In this document: positions 52,305 through 61,908 of the stretch, one piece after another
How positions within the stretch are numbered: the stretch's first letter is position 1
Layout: each line of letters starts with the position of its first letter
Assembly: GCF_023278565.1 (NCBI RefSeq)
Contig: NC_064673.1
Location: forward strand, 682,001 to 746,000
Direction of reading: 5' to 3'
DNA length: 64,000 nt
DNA from: Colletotrichum lupini
Taxonomy: Eukaryota > Ascomycota > Sordariomycetes > Glomerellales > Glomerellaceae
Notes under the pieces: model-generated
Told to the model about the DNA's origin: nothing
Seen by the model: the letters and a program-made list of their open reading frames with translations, nothing else
Databases searched by the model: none
Program-made: the position numbers and the translations under genes

Positions 52305-53503
52305 TATATAGATTATAACTTCGTACTTAGTTCTAAATAATTATAGTTTTTATTTTTAAAATACTTTAATAATTATTATTAGTTCTTTATTATAAATTTA
52401 CTAATTTAACTTTATTTTATAGAATATTTTAAAATAGAAATAATATAAATAAAGCTTTTTTTATTTATTTTATTATTTTAAGACCGCTCCTATAGTAAAG
52501 TCTAAAGTATTAATCTTAATTTTAAAAGGTTTTTAGGGGTCTAAGACTATAATAACTAGTTTTAAAACGACTATATTCTTAACTTTAATAAATATTTTTT
52601 TATACTTAGGATCCTAAATAAATAGGGTATCTTTTTATATTAAGTTATTAAAAAATCTAATTATATTAATATAGTCCTTAAGGAATTGTTAATAAAAATT
52701 AGCGAATTTTAAAAATCCTCATACGTCCTTAACGTTTTATAGTATAAGCTAGTCCTTAACTATTTCTATTTTCAATATTTATATATAAATTTATTTTAAA
52801 ATAATAATATATTTAAAAAAAGTTTACTTTTTATATATAAAATTCGTATTTAAAAAGTTCGGTATATAGTTTAGTATTTTAGAGTTTTTAAAATACTATA
52901 TACATATACTTTTTATGTATTTTAAGGTTAGGGGAAAAGATAAGAATATTATTAATATAAATAATAATAAAAGTATTAACGTACTCTTAGAATACGTAAT
53001 TAACTATTATTTAAAAAGTTATTAAAGTATTAATAAGTCTAAAGGGTATAACGAGGTATTTGAAAAGTTCTTTATAAGTTTAGGATACTATTTTTTATTT
53101 ATCTCTTTTTTTAATTTAAATCTAACTAAATACTTCTTTAAGATCTATAATAATAAACTTGTTAGCTCTATAAAATAGATCTCTAAGCTTAGTAATAAGT
53201 AATAAAAGATAGTAATTCTTTTTTATAATTTCGTTAAGCCTCTTATAATTAATAATAAGTTTTGATTTTTTACTTTTTTTTTGATATAAAGAATAAAGGG
53301 AATCTTATAAGGGAATTTAATAATTAAATATATCCTTTCTTAAGTTTTTTATTAATGTATTTATTAAAATACTCTTATTCTTCTTAATTTATTAAGTATA
53401 TTAAATAGAACCTAGGTTATATCCCTTTTTTAAGTCCGATTTTTATATCCTAGCTACTATATTTTAATAATCCTATTTCTTTAAGTTTTATAAATAGTTT
53501 TAT

Positions 53504-54515
53504 TTATTTTTGTTTTTTTATTTCTACCTTTACTAACTACTCGGGCAATTCTTAATATCGGTTATATAGTATTAATACATAGTATTAGTAAGTACTCACA
53601 CTATCTTATTAAACTATTTTTTTAGATTTTCTACCTTTTTAAACTTTCCCTCTTATAAAGTTTATAATTATAGATTAATAATAATATTAAGTACTTAACG
53701 CTACTATTTTATAAGCCGCCTACTTAGCTAAGTTTATTACCCTCTAAGTAATAATAGCTTATAATAGTATAATATTAGAGATACCCTCGTTATTATTATT
53801 AAGTATAATACTAACCTTATTAATATCTACTACGTTTTTAACTTTAACTCGTATATATATATATATTCGTTACTTCGTTTTTTTTATTAAAATTTAAAAA
53901 CGGTTCCCTTACCGTCTATTACTATCGCTATCGAATTATCTACCTTAAATATATACTATTAAAATACTAAGATACTAACTTATCGATCTATAGGGATACC
54001 TCAAGGGCTAGAAGTTTAATCCTATAAGTATTATACTAAAAGACCCTAAACTATAATAAGGTCGTCTTAAAGAATACGGATTAAATATTATTAACTTAAA
54101 GATCTAAAATACGTATATTAATATAAGTATTACCTTTTTTAATATTTAATTAATATAATATAGTAGCCTCGAAATACCTAACCAACTCCTAAGTATTATT
54201 AATACTTTAAAATCGTTATATAAAAATAAATTAAGAAGGATTAAAAAGAAAAATCTAGTACTATTAAAAAAAGTAAAAAATAGGGGGTAGTTTTTAGCTA
54301 TTTAGAGGGTAATTAATATACTATAATAGCGGGGTCGTTAATATCTTAAATTTAGTTAGTATTAATAGTTACTTAATAATAGCTACGGCTAGTTATAGTT
54401 AGTTATAGAGTTTTATTAAAGTACGTAATAAAAATACTTAACATTAACCCTAATAAACTAGCTTGCCTATAAAAGCAAAGATAGCCCCTAATGAGGCAGA
54501 CCGGACCCTAAAAGG
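53504..54515 (-). mobile_element. Family A full-length copy A13
   Basis: Perfect 14-bp duplication ATAAATAGTTTTAT at 53490-53503 and 54516-54529; 1012 bp, inserted in G2. Confidence 0.9.
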
Positions 54516-55712
54516 ATAAATAGTTTTATATATATTTAATACTCCTTAAGTATAGTTTAGAGTCGTTACGATCCCTAATTATTAGTACGAATTATAAACT
54601 TTTTATAACTTTCTACTATCTTAATAAAAATTATATATCGTATTTATTCTCGTTCTTTAAAAGTTCTTAAAAATCTATTTAAACCCTTTTGTTTTTAAAT
54701 TATTTAATAACTAGATTCTTTTAAAAAATCTAGTTAGTAATTTAATTTATTTATAAGTTATATTTTCGTAACTTTAAAAATCTTAAGATAATATCGATAT
54801 TTTTAATCTTTATAATATTATATTATAATTATTCTTATTAATTATTAATATATATTAAGAAGTATACAGTCTCTTAATTAAGATATCTATAGTTATAATT
54901 AACTCGTTCTCTTTTTACTTTTTATAATTAATATAATTTATTTTTATATATCTATAATAAGTTAAGTTTATTTACTATTCTTAATAAAATATAGGTTTCT
55001 TATACGCTATTATTAATAATAATATTTAATTTTTATTTTTTAATATTAAAGTTAATTTATAAGTATACGTCGTTACGTTATATAGTTATATATAAAAACT
55101 TTTTTTTCTATTTTTGCCTCTTATCGTTTTTTTATAATTAACTTTCTTAGTTTTTTATAATTTATTTTTTTAAATAGGTTTCTTATTTATATTTCTCTTA
55201 ATACTCTCTCTAAGCCTTAGCTTTCCTAATATAATAAATTTAATATTAATTATATTTATAGTTTTTTTATTCTATATATTCGCTATTAAAGTACTTTATA
55301 AAGAAGTTAGGGTCTAGTTTAAATATAGCTCTATTATTATTATTAAAACTTAGTAACGTCTAGCTAAGTAATTAATCTTCTATATAAATATCCTTAATAG
55401 TTTTATTATTACGTTTTTATAAATAAAAACGACTATTTTACTTAGATATAAGATACTAAAGGTATTTATTATTTAGGTATTCTATTTAAAAAAATTCTTT
55501 ATAAAAGGGGTTTTTAGGGTTAAATAAAAAGTAATTTTTATTTATATAAGGGGTTATTATAACTTTTTTACGTTCTTTAGTTTTATAAAACTAAATAACT
55601 TAGTTATTTTTAAATAAATAAATATATTTATATTATAGTTTATTGTTATCCTTTTTAGAGCTAGCATTATTAACGCTAAATAGTACTTTATAATGAATCT
55701 TTATTTAAGTAT

Positions 55713-55893
55713 TTGTTTTTTATTTTACTATTCTACCTTTACTAGCTGCTCGGGCGATTCTCGATATCGGTTATACGGTATTAATACATAGTATTAGTAA
55801 ATACTCACACTATCTTATTAAACTATCATTTCGATTTTCTTCTACCTTTTGAACTTTCCCTCCTATAAAGATCACTAATACGGATTAATAGTG
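55713..55893 (-). mobile_element. Short family A copy, 181 bp, with perfect 16-bp duplication
   Basis: ATCTTTATTTAAGTAT at 55697-55712 and 55894-55909. The tail side (left) is AT-rich and the copy keeps CTGCTCGGGCGATTCTCG unmutated. Confidence 0.92.
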
Positions 55894-56890
55894 ATCTTTA
55901 TTTAAGTATATTATTAAATAATGTTACGAGGTTCGTCCGAATTATAGGGTAATTTCACTTTATTAAAATAAAAAGAACTAGTTCTTATTTTGATTTTTTT
56001 TTTCGATTTTAAAATCGATTTTTCTTTTATTAATAATTCTAAAATTAAGAGTTAGTCTCTTAAGTACTTCGATCTTATTTTTATATACGAGGTCCTTAAG
56101 CTATTCTTTAACTTTATAAATAAATATTTTATTAATATTTACTTATTATATTATATAAATAGACTTAGTTAGTATTTTATTTAAAATAAGTTATTTTTAA
56201 AACTTAATAAGTTATTTTTAGTTTATATTATCTCGTCGCGCTATATAAATAAAATTATTTATAATTCTTTTAATATTAGGTCCTTTTTTTCTAAACTTAA
56301 GGAGCTACTCCTTTAAATTAACTAGGAGTTTTTATTTGATTTATTTTTTAAAGAAGTTAAGCGTGTTTTTTATAATAAAGTCCATTTTATTCTTTTCTTT
56401 TATATTCTTATAAATCTAAGAGAGTATAATAAAGTATTCAATTTTTTTTTTAAAAAATATAGGGTTAATAAGTAAGTATCTCTTCTTTTTTTAGTATTAT
56501 TATTAAGGTTTCAATAAGTAATAAAGTAGATTGTTTATTACTCTTAGGTTATTTAGAGTACTATTCTATTTATTTTTTATTATTTTAATAAGTAAAATAG
56601 TCGTCATTATAATAAGCTATTTATAAAAATTATCTATAAGAAACTTCTTTATTTATAATATTAGCTCGTTTTTCTAAAATCAGTTAGTACTAAATATGCT
56701 TAGGTTATTAATAATTTCTAATTATATATCTTAGCTTATTATAGTTATAGTATTTAAAGTCCTTTTTTTATCGAAGTTATTCTTTTTTAGTAACGCTAAG
56801 GTCTATTAATCCGCTATAATACTTAGTAATAATAGTTATTAGTTTATATTTATATTTATTATTAAGCTTAGATTAGTTATTCTAAGCGTT

Positions 56891-57289
56891 TTATTTTTTA
56901 TATTCGAGGTATTACGACCTAATATATATAACTAAGACTAGGGCCCGCCCCGCAGGCTTATAGTAGCTACGGTATACTATATATATAAAAGTATAGAAAT
57001 ATAAGGTAACTCTTATAAAACGGAAGAACTATAAATAAGTTATATATAAATAAGAAATAGTAATTACGTAATAAAGTAATTATTATAATTACTCTAAATA
57101 ATTACTTATTAATATTCACTTAGTAATTACCTAACGAATAAGAGTAATTATTAATAAAGGATATATTTATAAGCGGATTTATATATAGTATAGATTTAAG
57201 CTAGGCTTAAGGATAGACTTCTTATAGTTCTTTAATAATTTACTTAATAATAAATCTTATAATCACTTTTAATTATTTTTATTAAAAAC
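56891..57289 (-). repeat. Family G LTR-like region at the right end of G2
   Basis: Contains TATTACGACCTAATATATAT, GGGCCCGCCCCGCAGGC and the GTAATTATTATAATTACTC stretch shared, inverted, with 22-25 kb. It is cut at 57289 by the 514-bp LTR. Confidence 0.6.
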
Positions 57290-57803
57290 TGTTACGAAGG
57301 TAACTTTGTTTACCTTATTATTCGCCTTATTATCAATATTACGTAAGCAAACTATATATCATATTAATCTACGATTTCTGTAGATTATTATAGGTATTGA
57401 TTATATAAGCAATACTGCTTATATAAGCTTACGTGAGCAATGGAAAGTACTGGAAGGTAACTAAATAATCTAGAATTTACTCGAGGCGGAATTACGTACT
57501 ACGATTACGCATTCACTTACGTATACGCTTATTAATTATATCATAATTAATAAGCAATAGAATATTCTAGTAGGAGGTTTTTATGCCTATATATAGGCGT
57601 ATATTTACCTACCTAGACCTTTCGTTAAGCAAGCAACTTCTTATATAGTAATTTAACTATATTACTCTCTTTATTACAAAAACCTCTTTTATATACGCTT
57701 ATATCCCCTATATTCATATATTCTTACTTCTATATGAATATTCACTTTTTATATTCTTGATAAGAATATCCCGCATTACCTCGTTAAAGCTATACGTGCT
57801 AGA
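57290..57803. repeat. 514-bp solo LTR, copy 2, at a rearranged junction
   Basis: Same length and ends as 35496-36009, with few differences, those noted being C/T or G/A transitions. Left flank is family G LTR and right flank is family C; no 5-bp duplication is seen, unlike copy 1. Confidence 0.8.
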
Positions 57804-58104
57804 TTTTATAAAACTAAAAATCCCTTTAATATAAGCTATATTATAAATATAAGGGAATATATAAGGGGCCCCCTAATTTTTAATAAGAAAGAATATATAA
57901 TATAAGATCTAGTTACTTATATAGGTTAGTACTAAGAGGTTTTATATATATTAAAGTAAGTATAGCTCGCTCTCTAGACAGCTAGAAACGGGGGAAAGTT
58001 AGGAGCTATTTTAATTAGTAATTAAGTATAGAGCGTAATATACCTAGTTTTCCTTAATACGTAATACATAGTACGGCCCCGGCGGATTACTCCGTCGGGG
58101 GGAT
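57804..58104 (+). mobile_element. Family C 3' fragment (C10)
   Basis: Starts inside C (TTTTATAAAACTAAAAATCC) and ends CGGATTACTCCGTCGGGGGG, followed by a (TA)n run at 58107-58129. Confidence 0.7.
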
Positions 58105-58129
58105 AAATATATATATATATATATATATA

Positions 58130-58467
58130 GTAAATATTAGTAATAAAAAGGTTAGTATTATTCTTAATAGTAGCGACGAGGGTATTTTTAATACTATTTT
58201 ATTATAAGCTATTATTATTTAAAAAAATAATTAACTTAGCTAGATATATAATAACCTTATAAAATAATAGCGTTAAGTACTTAATATTATTATTAATAAT
58301 CCGTAGTTATAAACTTTATAAAAAAGAAAGTTAAAAAAGTAAAAAAACTATAAAAATATAGTTTATTAAAATAATAAGACTATTTATTAATATTATATAT
58401 TAATATTATATAATAAATATCGAGAACCGCCCGAGTAGTTAGTAAAGGCAGAATATAAAAACAAATT
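58130..58467 (+). mobile_element. Family A 3' fragment (A14), last repeat of the block
   Basis: Carries the internal AGCGACGAGGGTATTTTTAA stretch through the tail GGCAGAATATAAAAACAAAT. The head is missing. Confidence 0.7.
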
Positions 58468-58880
58468 ATCCTATACTTAGTAGAATATTTTAAACTATTT
58501 ATCGTCTTAAGGTATTTATTACTTCGTAGAGTCGCTCCTATAGTCTATTGCCCCTGGTTATTGCTCGAAAGGAACTAGAGACCTATGTTTAACTCCTTCT
58601 AGCTCCTCCTGGGTCCTGATTACGGAATTTGATAAGTGCTTATTGAGTCTTACGCCTATTAACCGGCTTGATGCCACACTGGCAAACGTGCGGCACATAT
58701 ACCCTTTGCTAAATATTTCACTGATATCTGAATGTGCCGGTTTACGATAGAAGTTGATTTATTTGATTAAAAGACGAGAAATAGCTCGTCTAGGGTATAT
58801 AGTAACTCATAAGGCTTCAAATGCATTTCAAATCAAGATCGACCACCACACTGGCCCCACGTCGGGCTGCCCTATTGTGA
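58468..58880. other. Right border of the AT-rich block and 3' flank of the reductase gene
   Basis: Composition returns to normal between about 58470 and 58560. No gene is seen; it probably holds the 3' UTR and terminator of the reductase gene, though no clear signal can be assigned. Confidence 0.5.
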
Positions 58881-60857
58881 TTATCGCTCCATACGCTCGT
58901 CATGGATGAGTGATACGTTATACCGCTCTTCGCCACTCCATACCTTGCCCACCGAGTTGCACTGGGCCACCGCCTGTCGCATGTCGGACATCAGTCCGCC
59001 AGGGCCACTTGCAAACACCGCCGTTCGCCCATCGACAGTGGCGTCGACAAATTCTCGGACAACTGTCGCCAGTTCGGGATGGCGGCGGGTGTTGTTGACG
59101 CCAACCTGGTCTATCGCCCGAGCTGACACCTGCACTTGCTTCTCACCCGAACTATTACCAGCATCAGACGAAGATTCCGACTCCGAGATGTCCCCGGAAT
59201 CTCCGGAGCGAGAGGAGGCATTGCCGGATTCGCGTGTGGCAAAGATGCGAACCACCACCTTCGGGCCTTGCTCAGCTTCCAAAGCATCAAGCTCGGCTTG
59301 CACCCAAGCTACGTCGTTTGTATGTCTCACAACCCAGACCAATTCGAGCTTTCGAGATGCCCCAGAGTGCTTCTTCAGACTCATCAAAACAGGGAGAACG
59401 TAGGTGATGCCGGTACCACCAGCAACGCACAGAATGTTGACGTCTGAGGTGACATTTCTCAGAATTGGGTCGCCGTAAGGTCCAGTCAAGATAACTGGAG
59501 TAGTTGGGCCGGCGTTAGTCTTCTCAACAGGACCGGCAGCGAGCTTGCGTGCAGCAATCTGAGCAACCTTCTTCGTCTCACCACCCTTTGCGCGGAAAAT
59601 GTAGGAATGTTTCGTTTTTCCGTTCACAGTAACAGGGGCGTTGAGAGGCGTGAAGGGATGTGATTGCCAGATGCTACTCTCGCTGAAGCACAAGTAGAAG
59701 TGCTGACCAATCTTCCAGGCATCATGGGGGTGACTGAAGTCGAGTCGGACAACGTCGCCATTCTCTGAATCGGGAAATACTGTCATAGCCGCCTGCGCAG
59801 CAGAGAAGCCCATACCCTTACCCTCAATGAAGTTGTGATGCATCAGCGCAGTTCTTACACCACGGGCGAAGCGGTCCATGAACCAGATGACAAGAGCTGG
59901 AATCATGAAACACTCCAGGTTCTTCCAGTGACCAATGCAAGCACCAATGTATAACATGGCAAGCACGTAGTGCGACTTGCGGAAGAATTCGTAGCCGGTC
60001 AGACGAATGACCGGGGGCAAGCTGAGGATATATAGGGCCATGAGGAAGAACAAGGCAATGCAGCCCCATATCATGTAGAGCTGGGAGATCCATTCGTTGG
60101 CTACCGTGGGCTGAGGCTGATATAGACGGACCTCAATCACCAGCCAGCCGATGGTATGCAAACTGGACTGGATAACGATAATGTAGCCAACCCAGCGGTG
60201 AAGAAAGTTGAAGTTCTGATAGGGGATGCCGGTGAGAAGGGAGAGGATTGACTCTCGTGTCGAGAAGAGGACAGACAAAGGTGTAAGGGCGTAGGCAAGT
60301 GTTCCAATACGATCAGACCAGGGACCGAGACTGACTCTAGTATTGTAGACGCCTGGCATCTTCTTGACGGGGGTGATCCATGTGTTGTAGATGATACCAA
60401 CAAAGGAGAAGATCAAGAGATAACCGGACAAAACGGCCAAGACCAGTACCTGCAGGCGGGTTGTCCTACCGAAGATGGGACGGGCGCAGTCGGGGAGGAG
60501 GTATCGGTTGATTGCGGACGAGGCAGTCTGACGAAGGCGGTTGAGAAAGCTCTTGCTTGCTCTTGTATCCTCGAGGAGAGCAGCTCGAAGGACATCCTCC
60601 TCGGAGAGAGACGGCAATGACCGTCGACCAACGGCCCATAACAATAAGATGGCGCCAATAACCGCCCACAAAATACCAACGTATAGCATGCCTAAATCAT
60701 GAGAGGCGTAGACAACATCCAGGTAGGCGCAGGACCCGGCGTCGTTGGTACATGGAAGGGCCCGATCCACGTAGCCCCAGTGAGGCTCTATCGTGGTGGC
60801 ATCGCTCAAGTTCTGGATGTGGCGGGCCGCCACTTGAGATTTGAGTTGAGAATCCAT
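58881..60857 (-). CDS. Ferric/cupric reductase-like transmembrane flavocytochrome (FRE/NOX family)
   Basis: An intronless 658-residue protein expected to move electrons from NADPH through FAD and two haems across the membrane to reduce Fe3+ or Cu2+ outside the cell or in the vacuole. Membrane segments lie near residues 55-76, 134-157, 183-199, 217-240, 258-280 and 297-330. Haem ligands are visible as two His pairs with 13 residues between: H220/H234 and H296/H310. The FAD motif HPFTPLN is at 400-406; NAD(P)H motifs are GPYGD (459-463), GGTGIT (480-485) and ASGPGG (616-621). A Ser/Gly/Glu-rich insert (about 544-572) lies in the C-terminal cytosolic domain. The N terminus is a short extension without an obvious cleavable signal. 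All key residues are intact, so it should be functional. It is divergent from a copper importer gene, which favours a metal reductase over an NADPH oxidase. Substrate metal is inferred. Confidence 0.92.
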   Translation of the reverse strand: MDSQLKSQVAARHIQNLSDATTIEPHWGYVDRALPCTNDAGSCAYLDVVYASHDLGMLYVGILWAVIGAILLLWAVGRRSLPSLSEEDVLRAALLEDTRASKSFLNRLRQTASSAINRYLLPDCARPIFGRTTRLQVLVLAVLSGYLLIFSFVGIIYNTWITPVKKMPGVYNTRVSLGPWSDRIGTLAYALTPLSVLFSTRESILSLLTGIPYQNFNFLHRWVGYIIVIQSSLHTIGWLVIEVRLYQPQPTVANEWISQLYMIWGCIALFFLMALYILSLPPVIRLTGYEFFRKSHYVLAMLYIGACIGHWKNLECFMIPALVIWFMDRFARGVRTALMHHNFIEGKGMGFSAAQAAMTVFPDSENGDVVRLDFSHPHDAWKIGQHFYLCFSESSIWQSHPFTPLNAPVTVNGKTKHSYIFRAKGGETKKVAQIAARKLAAGPVEKTNAGPTTPVILTGPYGDPILRNVTSDVNILCVAGGTGITYVLPVLMSLKKHSGASRKLELVWVVRHTNDVAWVQAELDALEAEQGPKVVVRIFATRESGNASSRSGDSGDISESESSSDAGNSSGEKQVQVSARAIDQVGVNNTRRHPELATVVREFVDATVDGRTAVFASGPGGLMSDMRQAVAQCNSVGKVWSGEERYNVSLIHDERMER

Positions 60858-61488
60858 GGTGTTCTTGGAGGTGCTGTGAGAAGACCAGATGTGAGAGTTG
60901 ACCGAGGGTCGGCTTGTATCTTTCGACAGCGCTCAGCGCCGTCTTGATACTTCGGTTTTCTGGGGGTAATCTACTTTGAAAGAGATGCGTGTGCGCATGT
61001 GGTCGAGATGGTGGATGTAATTATAAGTGCCGTTGTAGTGCCGGTCTCAGTACAACATTAAGGTCATGAGCTTCCCGGGAGCAAAGAATACTAGATCTTG
61101 CGATATGGACCGAGGATAATGTGAAGGACAACGTAAAAAGAAGTCGGGGGACTGTATGGTAGATGATGAGAGCAGATGTAGATAAACGGCAGCCAGCGAG
61201 GCAGAGACTCTTAAGGGGAGGATGGTGTGGCACGGAGGATGGAGTGTACCGGTAGTATCATCATTCGAGAAGAAGAAACGGGACCGGGCGGGATTTGAGA
61301 AGGTTTCCGGGACGTCTTTATGGCGGGTTATGGGGTCTGCGAAGGTGGCTAGTTAATCTAGGGGTCTTGGTAATGTTTCCGGGTTTGGGGCGGCTCCGCG
61401 ATGTTTGGAGCCGGAAGGAGGGCAACGGGGCCACTGGTGTCACTCTTAAAGAGAATCCCCATATTGAAACCTGCTTATACAGTTGCTT

Positions 61489-61505
61489 TTTGAGCAAGTT
61501 TCTGT
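61489..61505. promoter_or_regulatory. 17-bp direct repeat, copy 1, with TGAGCAAG
   Basis: TTTGAGCAAGTTTCTGT here is repeated exactly at 61892-61908. Its core CTTGCTCA (reverse strand) differs by one base from the yeast Mac1 copper-response element TTTGCTCA. A role in copper control is inferred. Confidence 0.4.
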
Positions 61506-61874
61506 GTCATCAAGAATGGCTGCGCTGAGTCTGGCCAAGGCAATAATTACTCCCCAGTTCTGGAGGGCGATGGGAGGGGCTGGCCAGGTTGGAGATCTGC
61601 TATTCGCAAAAGGAACAAGGGTTCTTGGTTTGGTTTCTGGAGCACATTAGCGGGGAATGAGCCGGAACTGTGAACTTCTGGAGACCCATAGCGAAAGGAC
61701 TCTTTAGAAAGTGGCAGAATGGCCATGTGGACTAGGAGAATCGAGGGATCAAATGCTCAGTGAGGTAGTATTCTATGAACAAAATGGGCAACATAAGCCG
61801 GGTGAAAGTCAGCGACAGTGCTGTGTGAAGATGTTGTAAAACACGGAAACTATGATCGTGTGGTAGAAGAGGAG

Positions 61875-61908
61875 TGAGCAAGTTGAGCATCTTTGAGCAA
61901 GTTTCTGT
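61875..61908. promoter_or_regulatory. Second copy of the 17-bp repeat plus an adjacent TGAGCAAG
   Basis: TGAGCAAG occurs at 61875-61882 and 61894-61901, the latter inside the exact repeat 61892-61908. A fourth TGAGCAAG is at 62635-62642. Clustered copies between two metal-uptake genes suggest a factor-binding site. Confidence 0.4.

Larger units (their letters stand above)
50264..56890 (-). mobile_element. Family G Ty3/gypsy copy G2, interrupted by C9, A13 and a short A copy
   Basis: Pieces 50264-51184, 52320-53489, 54530-55696 and 55910-56890 run in order through integrase, RT and the 5' part on the minus strand. RT at 53225-53262 reads LIINYKRLNEII, the same box as in G1. The expected gag region (55.9-56.9 kb) is too decayed to read. 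The LTR-like stretch at 56891-57289 is in the right place to be the 5' LTR. Confidence 0.75.
4945..58470. repeat. AT-rich, RIP-mutated block of nested transposable elements
   Basis: Composition changes sharply at about 4945 and again at about 58470. Within the block, CpA and TpG are nearly absent over kilobases while CpG, CpC and CpT remain, and TpA is abundant. Decayed transposon proteins show Gln codons as TAA/TAG and Cys or His codons as Tyr. This is the CpA-to-TpA signature of repeat-induced point mutation, known from Pezizomycotina. The only stretches with normal CpA/TpG are short or young insertions (near 22.63, 24.65, 32.7, 35.5, 36.72, 48.6 and 57.3 kb). No intact gene was found; the few open frames of 60-90 codons are by chance. 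Confidence 0.95.

Noticed and set aside
60699..60947. Small plus-strand frames inside or beside the reductase gene
   Set aside because: They are antisense shadows of a strongly supported coding sequence.
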